Shown: piece after piece, positions 9,267 through 21,632 of the stretch
Position numbering within the stretch: position 1 is the stretch's first letter
Layout: the number at the start of each line of letters is the position of its first letter
Origin: Isoetes taiwanensis
Taxonomy: Eukaryota > Streptophyta > Lycopodiopsida > Isoetales > Isoetaceae
Assembly: GCA_021234155.1 (NCBI GenBank)
Contig: JAJEKV010000017.1
Coordinates: 5,499,901-5,563,900 of the forward strand
Length of the DNA: 64,000 bases
Direction of reading: 5' to 3'
The notes under the pieces: model-generated
Told to the model about the DNA's origin: nothing
Database searches by the model: none
What the model saw: only the letters and a program-made list of their open reading frames with translations
Position numbers and translations under genes: made by a program

Positions 9267-12200
9267 ATGAAGATCATCTCATGGAATGTAAGGGGGATCA
9301 AGGGCCCTATAAAGAGAAGAAGATTTATTGCTTTAGCTAGAGCTTATAAAGCTGATCTTCTTATGATTCAGGAACACCATTTACCCCAGTTTGAAGCTTC
9401 CAATCTGGGAGATTGGATCAATAAAGGTACTGGCTCTTCATATATCACTGCTCAGGGCACTAAAGGTGGGCTTGCAATGTTTTGGACCACCCTTCAAGTT
9501 GTTTCTTCATACTGCAGCCCCTCAAATAGATGGCACAGTATAGCTATAGATATGCAGGGGCAAACTTTGGGGATAATCAATGTTTATGCTCCCACTGAAC
9601 CCAATGAGAGAGCCCCAATATGGAAAGAGATTAAAAATTGGATGACTGACCAGGATAATATTAATGATTGGATTTTGGGGGGGGACCTAAACAACACCCC
9701 TCAATGGGACCTCAAACTTGGAAACAAGATTAATATATCCAGAAGTGAAAGAGCAGAGTGGGAAAACATGCTGCAAGATACAGGATTAGTATATGTTCCC
9801 TCTGCCAACTCTAAATTCACCTGGTCCAACAAAAGACAAGGAGCTGAGAGAACCTACTGCACATTGGATAGATTTTATGTCATAAATCCTAATATCTCCT
9901 GCCTTGACAACTGCATAGTTACTGGAGATGATGGGAATATCCTTTCAGATCATTTCCCTCAAATTCTGGAAATTCCTGAAGTTCACACCACTACCAAACC
10001 TACAAATTCCCCTTTCAAATTTAACTGCTCCCTGCTAGGTAACCCCAGTTTTGTCTCTGAATTCAGGAGTTTCTACCTCACTCAACCTGCAGTAGGGAGA
10101 CATCAATCTATGAAAGAATTCAGCAGGAAATTAAAAATCTGTAAAAATTGGATTAAAGAATGGGGAAAAGCTAGGCAAGCAAAATGCCGAGAGGAAAAGA
10201 ATAAGCTCCTAAAAGAAATGAAGGATATCAGACATGAACTAGAGCTCAACCCTTTGAGTGCAAATCTTCATAAGCAGGAGATATTACTGGAAAATAACAT
10301 CAAGGCCATAGAGGAGAAAGAAGCAAAAGGGATGGCCTTAAGAGCAAAGATCTGCCAATACAATAAGATGGATCAAGGCAGCTCAAAATATTTCTTCAGA
10401 GTTGCTAAGAATAAACTTATTAACAATTCCATCACTATGGTGGAACACGATAATGGGGACAAGATTGAGGATGAGCAGGACATTAAGGCAGATTTTCTGG
10501 AACAATATAGCAACATGTTCAAAGGAGCTGAATACAGTGTTGAAGAAGAAGAGGCTATGAACAATTTCTTCAAAAACATCCCAGAAACCAAGACCATGGA
10601 GGAAGATCTAGATGGTTACCCTGATGATAAGGAGGTGTTGCAAGCATTAAAGAACATGGAAAAAGGCAAAAGCCCAGGGGCCCACGATGGCTTCCCCCCT
10701 GAGTTTTTTCTAACCTTCTGGATTGTGATGAAGGAAGACTTTATGGAATTTATCAAGGGAGCATGGGATGCAGCCTCGGTTTACCCAGCCTTTAATTCCA
10801 GTCTTATCACTTTGATACCTAAGGTCAAGAATCCCAGTAAAATAAATGATTGGAGACCTATATCTCTGACCAATACTACCTACAAAATTCTAGCCAAGAT
10901 TCTCTCCTTTCGGATCCTTATGCAATTGCACAATTCAGTCAGCACCTGCCAATCAGGTTTTCTTTCTGGTAGGTTTATTCTAGACAACTACATTGCAGCC
11001 AGTGAAGCAATCCATTGGAACAGGCTTTCTAAACAAAATTGCATGCTCCTCAAGCTAGATTTTAAAAGGGCTTATGATTCTATAACATGGCCCTTCTTAA
11101 AGAGAGCAATGCTTCACATAGGTATCCATCAAACTCTCATAGATAAGATCATGGCCCTCAACAATCTGGCTTCTTCTAGCCTGATCATTAATGGATCCCC
11201 CAGCAAATTTTTCCCTATAAGAAAGGGTGTGAGGCAAGGTTGCCCTCTGGCACCTTACCTCTTCCTTTGTGTTGCAGAAATGCTCACGAGATGTGTACAA
11301 GGTCTTCAACAGCAACAACAGATTCAGGGATTGCAAATGCCAGGGTCAGACAAACAGCTTACCATCATGCAGTATGCAGATGATACTTTTATCCTCTTAA
11401 AAGCCAACTAGAACAGCTTTGATGCCTTGCTGAACAGCATTCAAAACTTTGCTAGTGTTTCAGGGGTCCATCTCAACCTAAACAAATGCAGCATTCTCTG
11501 GGAGAACCCCACTGAGGATTTAGATACTGGTGGTATTAAAGTTAACCCCCCTAATCAGGCCATCACCCTACTTGGTCTCCCCCTAGCTATTAACCTTCCC
11601 AATAAAGAGGTGTGGAGGCCTATTGTGAGCAGAATTAGGAAGAAACTTCTTTCCCTTTCCCCGAATTTATCTTTTACTGGCAGAGTTCTTACTGCAAATG
11701 TGGTGTTAGCTAGCACCCATGTTTATTTCTCCTCGGCTCTCATTGCTAATAAAGAATCTTATAATGACATAGAAAAATGTCTGAGGGAATACATCTGGAA
11801 AGGAATGCATTTTGTTAGGTGGGAGGAAATCACTCACAGCAAAAAGGAAGGTGGTCTAGGGCTGAAAATTCTTCATAAGCACAGCCAGGCTTTGGGTGCT
11901 AAATATGTCTGGAAAGCTATAAATGGCTGGAACTCCCCTGCCATGGAGTTCATTAGATATTGGCTACAGGCCACTAGACCTTTTGGTATGAAGAAATATG
12001 CTCATCACATCCCAGATTCTATGTACTACCAGTTCAAGAGTGCCCCCAATACTTCCCTCCTTATGAGGAAAATTTTTGAGGCTTGGAATCTTGTTGCAGA
12101 GGGTTTTGAGCATAAGGATATTGGTTTTGATAGTGCCAATTTTTCCCTATTCTGGTCACCCATTTTTGCTAAAGAAAATGATGTCTGTTGGGCTCTCAAA

Positions 12201-13101
12201 CATCCACAGATATGGAAAAAATGGAAAGAGGCAGGGGTTACTCAGCTGCAACATCTGTGGGAAGGAGATAAATGGAGCAGCTGGGAAAGTATTAAACAGA
12301 TAGTCAAGGGCAAGAAAATAGACAGTTATTTTTGACACAATCATGGCTGTTGCTAGTACCCAGAGTGAGTGTCAAACCCCAAAGAATCCTGATTGGCATA
12401 TTATGAACTCAGACCAATACAAAGTTGCTTTAGGTTATAGAGTTCTTGCCCCATCCAAATCCTTGACCCAGGCTGCCAATTGGCATGTTCCCAATAAGCA
12501 CCTCAAAAAAATTTTGAGAAATAATTGGAGATCCTATTCACAACCTAAAATGCAAATGTTCATTTGGAGGTGTATCCACAATGCTCTTCCCTCCAATCAT
12601 AATATGTTTAAGAGATGTAAAGACCTTCAGGACAATCCTATGTGTAAACTTTGTGGAAACAATTCTGAGACTATTAGACATATGTTTGATTGCCCCAAAA
12701 TCAGGGAATTTTGGAGATGGCTGGATGCTTATCTCAGGTCAAAAGGTCACAATCTCGGCAATTGGGCCAACATCATGGACCTTTTGAAAGGATCAAACAA
12801 CTTCTTGAACACCATTAGGCAAACTGCTCTCTGGATTATTTGGAAACACAGGAACAGGGTTAATTATTCAAATCAAAGGGTGGATATAGCTTGGATGAAA
12901 GTAGCCTTTCAGATCGAGATCTCCAGAATTGCTATGGCTCATAAAAACAGTAAACAAGACAAAGCTGATTGTGCATGGCTGTCAATAGGGAAATTTGTTG
13001 GTTTATACAATGTCTTTGTTTGTTATGATATGCTTATTGCTGATGATCATTACATGGTTTTCAGAGCTGCTGATTGCCTTTACAACGAGGATGAACTGTA
13101 A
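9267..13101 (+). pseudogene. LINE ORF2: endonuclease, reverse transcriptase and zf-RVT, broken
   Basis: The N-terminus ISWNVRGI, the GGDLNNTP motif and LSDHFP are typical of APE-type endonuclease. They are followed by reverse transcriptase blocks: LITLIPK, DWRPISLTN, QSGFLSGR, LDFKRAYD, GVRQGCPLAP and the catalytic YADD at about residue 705. A TAG stop at 11409-11411 interrupts the frame shortly after YADD. The same frame then runs on to 12335, and a frameshift moves it to 12343-13101. That last part holds a zf-RVT-like region with CKLCG and an HMFDCP motif. The protein would make and insert LINE cDNA, but this copy cannot code for it. Confidence 0.85.
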
Positions 13102-13519
13102 GCCTAATCTTCCTGACTTGTCTAATTTTGCTGCTGCTACAGAAATCTTTAATAACCAGCAACATTGGGCCTTATCCCCTTCCATTGATGAAGACCTCAA
13201 AAAGCTTAAGCCTTTCCTGCTCAATGGTTATCAAGCTCACATCCTTGACAGATTCCTTTTTTGCTATGAAAGGTTATTAACTGAGGATCAATTCTCTCAC
13301 TTCAGAGACATGTTTTACCATCACAAAGCCTTACAGGACGGCCATGGGGAAGCCATCATCCTTTTCACTGAAACAGCCCCTCTTTGGTTCTTTGCCTTCC
13401 CACCTGAATGGAATGAGATTGGCTGGCAGATAGACCCGGTGGCTTCAGACTTGGTGATCATTGATGAAGAAGAGTCGGACTCGGATTTGGATTTCATGGT
13501 ACAAGATCCTTCCTCCTGA
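13102..13519 (+). pseudogene. C-terminal extension ORF of the LINE
   Basis: A second frameshift near 13090 leads to a further open frame of about 140 codons. It ends in an acidic stretch (DEEESDSDLD) and a stop at 13519. It is not RNase H by eye, because no conserved Asp/Glu pattern is visible. It lies inside the LINE, 160 bp before the poly-A, so it is either the end of ORF2 or a small third ORF. I do not recognise the family. Confidence 0.4.
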
Positions 13520-14026
13520 TCGAGCTACCTTGCCTACACTGCTGTAAAAAGGACTCCGGTCCCATTTTTGTTTCAGTTGTTCTTTCCTGTGCTAAAAGCA
13601 CTTTTGTGAACCTCAACGGTTCTGATACTGTATCAGATCTAACTTTCTTATGATAAATATAAATCTTCCTTTTCTCCAAAAAAAAAAAAAAAATTGAGAT
13701 CTCAGAGAAGCATCTAGGTCAATGGCTCTCAAGTTTTTTTGAAGGTTAAGAAAACATGGCCTAAGGTATAAGTATTCATGTTCGTAGTTGAGTTTATGTT
13801 TAAATTTTATTCAATGGTTCGTAGAGCTGTTTCTTGCTCTCATGAATGTGGGATATATCCCTGAAGACTCTTGAAGGAAACCGACCGATCCGGCACCGAA
13901 TTCCGGGATCCACTGCTAACCGTCAGGCAGACCATTCTATATATGAAGCAGAGAATCGAATGATTGGGTAGAGCGGTAAGCAGATCGATTAGACCATTGA
14001 AAATACTTACATCTTTGAAAGCTAAG

Positions 14027-14462
14027 TGTTGATCCTGGTTCCCCAGCCAGGCCAACACCCTCAAAAACCCTTCAATTAAAACTGAATAACAAGAATTCCA
14101 GCCAGAATTTCAAAAGGAAAGCTAATATTCGATAAGAAATAATACATAGAAACTTCCCTTGCAAGGGCCTTCAACATAAGCATGAGGAGGCTGCCACCCT
14201 CCTCATATGAGCATTTCCACTATGCTCTCTTTGTAAACGTGAAGGAAGAGGAGGAGAGAGTATCTCCTCAAATTATTTATGCTTTACACTGTTAATCTCC
14301 ACCATTGTTTTCCACCTCTTCATCACAACCATCAGTTTTGCCTCTTCATCTTAACCATCGATCCACTTCCACCACTTAATCCCAACCCTTAAAATCAACC
14401 ATTGCAATATGCCCCAAATATATTGGCCTACAAAAACATGTTGAACCACAAGTGGTTCAACA
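14027..14462 (-). repeat. LTR (3' LTR in element orientation)
   Basis: A TGTTGA...TTCAACA sequence of 436 bp. It shares nearly all bases with 20070-20522, apart from about seven substitutions and two small indels. Its right end has the palindrome TTGAACCAC AA GTGGTTCAA. Confidence 0.9.
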
Positions 14463-14621
14463 TTATGCCCCAAAAAGATGTGGGCCAGTCCCCTGAGCTG
14501 CGCACATCCACACGCCCGCACTGGCTACTTTGGCTCTAGACCACGTGTGGATAACCATACTCAACAAGTCTAAAAAAGGTACTTCCAATGTCCGCACTGG
14601 CTACTGTCCTTGGCAAAATAA

Positions 14622-16358
14622 TCTTATATTTATATTATAATGTTATAGCGTAAGTATGTCATGAATGAAACCCTAATTTGGATGGTTGAGATCATCCAAT
14701 TGCATTCGGAGGTCGAGATTTATCGCACGACTTCCCTCCACCATGATTGGCCATGCTCTAATGTCTGAAAAGGAAAGGGAAAAGGAAAAGGGAGGAGAAA
14801 ATGGCAAAGTGAAAGGCAAAAAAGGGAAAGGAAAATAAAGAAAAAAAGGACACTATGAAAAGGAGAAGATGGAAAGGATGAGGATAGGAGTAAAAGGGAA
14901 GTTGAAAAGGGAATGAGAAAAAGGGTAGAGAAAAGGGAAGGGAAAAGGAAAAGGGAAAAGGAAAGAAAACGGAAAGGGAAAGGAAAAGGAAAAGGTAAAA
15001 GAAAGGGGGAGGAGGAGGGAGTCAAAAGGAACACTGGGAAAGGGGAAGAGTAAAAATGTGGGGAAAGGAGGAAAAGGGAGGAGATAAAGGCAAAGTGAAA
15101 GGCAAAAAAGGCACGGATAAAAGGGAAAAGGAAATAGAAAATAGCACAAAAAAGAGAAAGGAAAAGTAAGAGAGAAAATAAAGGAAAAAATGACAATATG
15201 AAAAGGAGAAGAGGGAAAGGGTGAGGACAGGAGTAAAAGGGAAGGGAAAAAGGGGATGAGGAAAAGGGTAGAGAGAAGGGAAGGGAAAAGGAAAGGAAAA
15301 TGGAGAGGGAAAAAGGGAAGAGGAGGAGGGAGCGAAAAGGGACAGTGGGAAAGGGGGAGAGAAAAAAGGTGGGGAAAGGAGAAAAAAGGAAGGGAAAAAG
15401 GACACGAAAAAAAAAGGAAAGAGAAAAAGGGAGGAGAGAAGGGATAGAAAGGGTAAAAGGAAAAAGCGAGGGGAGGGGCAAAAGGGAAAAAGGGCATGGG
15501 GAAAAGAGGAAGAGAAAGGAGGGAGGAAATGGGAAAGGGAAAATGAAAAGAACAAATGAGGGAGGAAAGGGAAAGAAAAAGACTACGAGAAAAAGGGAAG
15601 AGGGAAAGGGTGGGCAAAGGGAAGGAATAAATGGCACTGTAAAAAGGGGAAGAGAAATAAAGGGAAGGGAAAAAAAGACATGAGAAAAAGAAAGGGAAAA
15701 AAGAAATAAAAAGGAGGCGGAAGAGAGAAAAATGGAAGGGAGAGAAAGGGTCGGGAGAGGAGGAAAAGGGAAGGGAAAAAGGCCATTGGTAAAGGGGAAG
15801 GGGGAAAGGGAAGCGAAGGGGATGGAATGGGAGAAAAGGAAAATAAAATAAGGTAAAATGAAAAAGGGAATGTGAAAAGGGGAGGGGATAGAAAAAGGGA
15901 AAAGCAAGGAGGTTGAAAATGGAAAAGGCAAACATGAAAAAAATGGAAGCAAATGGAAAAAGGCAAAAGGGAAAAAACGGGAAGTAAAATGGAAAAATAG
16001 AAAGGGGAGGTGAATAAAAAGGAAGAGCAAAATAGAAAAAGAAAAAGAGAAGGAAAAAAGGAAAAAGGAGGGGGAGGAGGAAAAAGGTGAAGAAAGGGAA
16101 AAAGAGGAGCGAAAAAAGAGCATGAAAAAATAGAAGAGAAATGGACATGGCAAAAAAGGGAAGAGGGAAAGGGTGAGGAAAGGGGAAAACCGAAGGAAAA
16201 ATGGACATGGAAAAAGGGAAAGGGAAAGAGGGAAGAGAAAAAAGGAGGGGGGAAAAGGAAGGGAAAAGAGCACTAGAAAAAAAGGAAGACTGAAGGGCTA
16301 GGCAAAAGAGGAAAAGGGAAGGGAAAAAGGGGAAAAAAGAAAAGGTGGGGGAGAAGGT
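14622..16358 (+). mobile_element. Helitron H3, 3' truncated, inside the LTR element
   Basis: The 5' end A|TCTTATATTTATATTATAATG and the shared 5' domain are followed by a polypurine tract at 14764-16356. It aligns block by block with the tract in H5 (for example the GGAATAAATGGCACTGT block near 15622). The tract ends abruptly before TACAAATATGC, and no hairpin or CTAG end follows, so the 3' third is missing. Long apparent ORFs on both strands here reflect AAG/GGA bias. Confidence 0.65.
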
Positions 16359-19300
16359 ACAAATATGCAAAACAAACATTGGCCTTTTTTAGTTCATGAT
16401 AGAACTCTATTGGCCTTCTTTAGTTCATGATGGAACTTTGAATATGCATGTCCATATAGGCCTCTAGAGATGCATTTTTAGTCACGTCCTTGTTTGTAAC
16501 CACTCCACCTATGTGTCGCAACAAACCCATGGTTGTGCTTATCATCCCTCAAATAGTTTTATCCATTTTTGTCAAGCATAAGTTGGAGCACGTGTAAGTG
16601 AGGACCTGTTGAAGTAGCACATGCATTTATCCCTAATTGATATTTATCCCTAATCGAAATGAACCATCCCCCAATTGTACAAAGAATGTACTGCATTTGT
16701 GCTATTGACATTTGTGTATACCCAATAGAAGAAGCTCTTACACTAACACGATCTTAGTGTTGAATTGTGGGCATTGATTAAGTCAAGCTATTAGAAGCCT
16801 AAGTAATCACAAAGGCCTAAATAATTTCACATTTGCATTTTTGCCATGCCAACCTTCAAAAGCATAATTTGGATGCTAACACTTGCACTTGTAATTGTTT
16901 TAGGTGTCAAATGATGGGCTTGTTTGTTTAGTAGTAAATATATATTTTATGTTTTTGGACCCTTTTCCAATAGAAGTGTTAGAAGCTTTGTATTTCTACA
17001 TCACTTCTATGGGGTAGTTTTCTATAGACATGGTAGGGATATCCACATAATTGTAAAGTGCCAGTTTGATAATTATGAGGTTGAGTTCTTATGTGCCACC
17101 TTCATAATAGTGATGTGTGAATGCCAAGTTCTATAGTGGGCTTTATTTAATTAGTTAATTTGTTTGTTCATTGTAAAAAACGACAATGTTCTTGGTCTAG
17201 AATTCTTGACTTTTCACCCATCTAGCTCTTTGTTGCATGTGAACACATCAACCAAATACCAACAAAATGATTTATATAAACTTGCTTGTCACTGAAATAA
17301 TGAAAATACCAAAAGTTATAGATAAGTACAGCATCCACCTTAGTGTATTTGATACAACCTTCAACAAAACTTCTTGTTATATGCATTGTTAACCACAACG
17401 AACTCTTTGGAATATGAAGCTCAATCTCGATCTACTTATTTTTAGTTGTCTGTGAGCACATGTATGCTATCCCATAAACAATCTAATGCATTGTGATGGA
17501 TTTAATCTAATCCGCATAAATGTGATGGATTTGAACCATCAAGTCACCTCCAGTTTTATTCAAATGAAGTAAAAAAAGCTACTTAGTTGCCTGACATAGT
17601 TATAGTCAACTTGCACAATTGTATCATGTATGGAAGCAGCAGAATGGCCAAGCAACTGTTTCTGGATCACAAACGCACCATTAAAATGAATTGGATACAA
17701 TAGAATAGAGCTGTGATTGAAAGTTATATTGTCTCAATATTTCAATATATATAGTTTAAATGTGTAGACATCTGTAATACAAAAGCAATGGTTGCTAATG
17801 GGAATCTAGATATAAATAAAGACTGCATATCTTAATAACTTATACCGAACACAAAGCAATAGATAAATAATGCCATATTTTAAAGAACCATAATAAAAAC
17901 ATGGATGCTTTAGAAAGTATTATGCTCTTGAAGCCAGAGCAAAAATAGTTTGATTATCTGGTTATCTATAGAACAAAGAACACTGCACATATATTATTCA
18001 GTGTGAACAGTCCCATAAGGTCCTGCTCTTTCATCTATTCTTATGGTACTGTTTTTTAGTTCAAACTGCAAGGATCTAAGATTCTAAGAGCTGAAAGTTC
18101 AAGCTTACTCAAATTCTAACATGATAGGGCGCATCATTGAAAAAAAAAATACGGTAACAGATTCTGAGACGGCTTTGATTACAGCTAAAGAGCTAGCCCA
18201 TCTAATAACTGCTTAGATTAGAGCCATCGGATTTAAAGCAATCGATGCTTATCGATGCACCAAACACGTTCATGCATAAGCATAGAATCTAGGAATAAAA
18301 TACAAAATTAGATATTTAAATCTTGGTTGTGATCCCTATATTTGCAGAGAATAGAAAACATATTGGCCAAATAGAAACTTGCAGTACCTGGAATAGAGTA
18401 GCAACAGATGAATCCTGCTATTGCTTACCTTGGATGAGGAAAATCAAAATAGAGATGAAGTGCGGAAAGGAAAAAAGGAAGCCAAACTGAAAAGATGAAA
18501 TGCAGAGGAATGCAAGGAGATTAGAGCCGATTGTTGTTTATTTGAAGAAGAAATGAAAAATAAAATAAAACCGAAGCTCCAAGCAATGCATGGAAGAAAT
18601 GAAAAATAAAACAAAACCCAAACCTGCAAGCAATGCCGGAAAAAAGCGAGAGGATTGCCGGATGGTACTGCCCCAGCCTGCTGCAATTTTGAACCCATGA
18701 AGAAAGACGGGCGGATGCATCGACTATGGTGGAAAGCCTGCAAGACTATGATGGGGAACACTGGATTTAACGCTCGCCTCTCTATAACGTACCATTTAAT
18801 TTAATACCACAACTAAATGCTCGTCGTTAAGGTTTTCATTCGGTGTATAATTAAGATCATAATGCCGTAGGACAAAAAAAAAGGGGAAAGAAAAGAAAAT
18901 GGGGAAAGAAGGGGAACAAACGTGCATACTTTAAGGAATTTATTTTGTGGCCGGATTTTAATTTTCTGATTACAAAATTTCGCTTTTTGGCCGCATTTCG
19001 ATGTCCACAGGCGGCCGGAAAAAAAAGGACACACTCACCCAAAAACATTTTAAGTAAGTAGATAAAATAGCATCATTAGTGCATGTCACACATTGGCAAA
19101 ACCTTAGGGTGTCCCAACAAGAACCGTGGGGTGCCCAACAAAATTATGGGGAATATCCGCAATAGCAAACAAAGGGTCAGGGCAATGGTCGAAGTGTTAG
19201 ACAAAACCTTGGGGTGCCCCAAAATAAATTGGCTCTAACAAAACTTGGGGTGTCCCAAAATAAATTGGCTCTAAAATAACGTTTCTGCAATGGTAAGATT

Positions 19301-20046
19301 GAAAAAAGAGGAAAATAAAACTCTTAGGGTTAGGGCATGCGATTGGAATGCATCAGGACGGCAGGCGGTGGATCTAGGGTGGATCGGAAGAGGCAAAAAT
19401 AGAATGAGGTATGGCGGAGTAAACAGTGGCGATGCAGGTGTAAGGTTTGGCTATGGCGGCAATGATTTCGTAGCTGCTTCAATACAGTGGTCTGGCAGAG
19501 CAGAAAGCAATTACGGTGGAGATGGATTCCGGCAAAGATCTCAGCACTGGCAGAGTAGACGAGGCATGCAAGAAGGAAAAACTCATTTCTCACTTTTTTT
19601 TTTCTTCTTGTTCAAATCCGACAAAGGAAATGATTGTACGATTGTATCAGAGATAGACGGCAATGCTGTAGAATATGTGGCAAGAAAAATCGGCAAGGCT
19701 ACCTCCGTTTGAGTCTTCTGGAATAGGGAATAGGAATAAGACGCATCCTTCGTAGATTCTGCATTTGGACAAATCCTCTGGCAGGAAGAAACGGTCCAGA
19801 ACACAGGTAAAGCTTATTGCAGATAATTAAACCAGTCCTCCATTTCCATTTCCACTGCTTACTGGATAATCCTTTTTTTGGAGTCCAATCATTCTGAGAT
19901 TAACAACTATTGCAACAAGCCTAAGCTTTGATAAAAATATCTTCATAAGACACCTATTACAATTTCCTACATCCATGAGCCTTCAAATTAACTGCGACTG
20001 CAACTGAGCTTTTGTTTGGGGAAAAACTCTTACTCATAAGAGAGCA
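16359..20046. other. Unrecognised interior of the LTR element
   Basis: No coding region is supported. A 30-bp direct repeat (GGCCTT..TTAGTTCATGAT) lies at 16382-16435. Between 19090 and 19280 the motif CTTGGGGTGYCCCAA recurs several times, with an AAATAAATTGGCTCTAA block twice. An open frame at 19290-19712 is Gly/Arg/Ser-rich with no recognisable domain and probably is not a gene. Confidence 0.4.
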
Positions 20047-20067
20047 GAGTCCCACCAGGAGTGCCAT
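20047..20067 (-). other. Putative primer-binding site of the LTR element
   Basis: On the minus strand TGGCACTCCTGGTGGGACT follows the LTR after a short TTA spacer, the usual place for a tRNA primer site. I cannot match it to a particular plant tRNA from memory. It is not the initiator-Met type used by the neighbouring Copia element. Confidence 0.45.
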
Positions 20068-20069
20068 AA

Positions 20070-20522
20070 TGTTGATCCTGGTTCCCCAGCCAGGCCAACA
20101 CCCTCAAAAACCCTTCAATTGAAATCACTGAATAACAAGAAGTCCAGAATCCAGATTTGCACCAGAATTTCAAAAGGAAAGCTAATATTCGATAAGAAAT
20201 AATACATAGAAACTTCCCTTGCTAGGGCCTTCAACATAAGCATGAGGAGGCTGCCACCCTCCTCATATGAGCATTTCCACTATGCTCTCTTTGTAAACGT
20301 GAAGGAAGAGGAGGAGAGAGTATCTCCTCAAATTATTTATGCTTTACACTGTTAATCTCCACCATTGTTTTTCACCTCTTCATCACAACCATCAGTTTTG
20401 CCTCTTCATCTTAACCATCGATCCACTTCCACCACCTAATCCCAACCCTTAAAATCAACCATTGCAATATGCCCCAAATATATTGGCCTACAAAAACATA
20501 TTGAACCACTTGTGGTTCAACA
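20070..20522 (-). repeat. LTR (5' LTR in element orientation)
   Basis: 453 bp, matching the LTR at 14027. It carries the same terminal palindrome with centre TT in place of AA. The longer size comes from extra bases near 20125-20160. Confidence 0.9.
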
Positions 20523-20660
20523 CTAAGGTTTATTGTGCAAGTTTGAATTCATAAGTTTTGTGCTTTGAATTCATAAGTTGGTAGACATTGGAGTTATTTT
20601 CTAATTCAAAAGGGATTAGATCATTGCTTTGTATCATAAGGAGCATTAAATACTAACAAT

Positions 20661-20672
20661 TGGTATCAGAGC
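20661..20672 (+). other. Copia primer-binding site (initiator tRNA-Met type)
   Basis: TGGTATCAGAGC, the classic plant Copia PBS, follows the LTR end CTAACA after two bases. Confidence 0.85.
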
Positions 20673-20680
20673 AGGAAAAT

Positions 20681-21632
20681 ATGGCTAGCAGGTTTGGTGC
20701 AAATTTGCTTGGAACAGTAGAGGTCTACACAGGGGGACCTGGATTCCAAGTGTGGAAGGATGCAATCAAACACATCCTAGAGGTAGAAGAATTGTGGGAT
20801 CTGGTTGATCCAAATGGAGGAGCTTATGCTCAAGCTGGTGCAGGAAGTAGCGCTGGTGCAGGAAGTTGCACACCTGCAAGGTCTGCTACTGGTGGTGGTA
20901 CAACTCAATCCTATGCTGTGGCTGCAGGCTCTGGAAGTTCAGGCAGCACTTCTTCTGAAGGGACTTCTCTTACTGTGAGTGGAGCAAGAAGATCTATCTA
21001 TGCCAGAACAAAGGAGGCTCAAGGGATCATTACATGCAAGGTTAGTCCTACCATTAGACTCAAATTAAGAAATATGAGTCCTAGAGAGATGTGGATTTTC
21101 TTGCTCAAACACTATGAAGAGAAAAGCTCGTCCCAAATAGATCTTTTGGAAAATGAGTTAAGAAATCTTAAGTTGAGAGAAGACAAAGAAGTTTCAGAAT
21201 TTTTTAACACCTTTGATAACATTGTGGCTGACCTTAGTGGAGCTGGAGTTAGCTTAACTGAAAGGTATTAAGTTGAGAGAAGACAAAGAAGTTTCAGAAT
21301 TTTTTAACACCTTTGATAACATTGTGGCTGACCTTAGTGGAGCTGGAGTTAGCTTAAGTGAAAGGTATCAAGTGCTTGCAATAGCTAGAGCTATAGGGGA
21401 GAATGAGCAGCTGGCCATGTTTATTAGAAACATGGCCAAAACCAGAGAAGAGGCAGAAAACATTTTAAGGACAGAAAGTGAGCAAAAGAAAATGCAAAAG
21501 GGGGAAGATAGTGAAGCCTCTGAAATTTTGTTTGCTGGCAAAAGAAGAGAGGAAAAGGGAGTATGCTTTCACTGCCATGAATCAGGCCATTTCAAAAACA
21601 ACTGCCCTAAATTAAATAAAGAACGACAATGA
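20681..21632 (+). pseudogene. Copia gag (UBN2-type), broken by a 100-bp duplication
   Basis: The start is ATG at 20681, nine bases after the PBS, giving MASRFGANL. The protein has a Gly/Ala/Ser-rich insert, then the gag_2-like block with REMWIFLLKHYEEKSS, LLENELRNL and EDKEVSEFFNTFDNIV. It ends in a zinc knuckle CFHCHESGHFKNNC of the CX2CX4HX4C form that would bind the element's RNA. An exact 100-bp tandem duplication at 21168/21268 shifts the frame and places a stop at 21269-21271. The second frame continues through the zinc knuckle and then stops in array sequence. Protease, integrase and RT are absent. Confidence 0.8.
21168..21367 (+). repeat. 100-bp tandem duplication in gag
   Basis: Two direct copies start at TTAAGTTGAGAG (21168 and 21268). 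They differ at very few bases (AACTGAAAG against AAGTGAAAG near the ends), so the event is recent. Confidence 0.9.

Larger units (their letters stand above)
8540..13694 (+). mobile_element. L1-like LINE inserted in the Copia LTR
   Basis: A non-LTR element with the C-terminal part of an ORF1-like protein, an endonuclease-reverse transcriptase ORF2 and a 17-nt poly-A tail at 13678-13694. The 5' boundary is uncertain within about 8510-8560. A weak similarity between TGAAGATCACAGAC upstream and TGAGATCTCAGAGA after the poly-A could be a decayed target duplication, but I do not rely on it. ORF1 is short for the family, so the copy is probably 5' truncated. ORF2 carries one stop and two frameshifts, so this copy is dead. 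Confidence 0.8.
14027..20522 (-). mobile_element. LTR retrotransposon, non-coding, CTAAG target duplication
   Basis: Two near-identical LTRs bound the element. The flanks CTAAG at 14022-14026 and CTAAG at 20523-20527 are a perfect 5-bp target duplication. Orientation is set by a primer-binding-like TGGCACTCC that follows the right LTR on the minus strand after two or three bases. The 5.6-kb interior has no gag or pol; part is a Helitron piece and part unrecognised sequence. It therefore resembles a large non-autonomous LTR derivative moved by proteins from another element. High LTR identity says it is young. Confidence 0.85.
8460..21623 (+). mobile_element. Truncated Copia-type LTR retrotransposon with nested insertions
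   Basis: The tRNA-His array breaks at 8460, where TGTTGGAGATTGCC begins, a usual type of Copia LTR start. The LTR appears in three pieces: 8460 to about 8540, 13695-14026 and 20528-20658. Together they make about 550 bp, with a TATA-like CTATATATG near 13938 and an end at CTAACA. PBS and gag follow. The element stops after gag at about 21623, where array sequence resumes. There is no pol and no second LTR, and the array does not resume at the point where it broke, so a deletion accompanied or followed insertion. Confidence 0.7.

Noticed and set aside
14720..16379. Open frames over 500 codons in the purine tract of H3
   Set aside because: Same compositional artefact.
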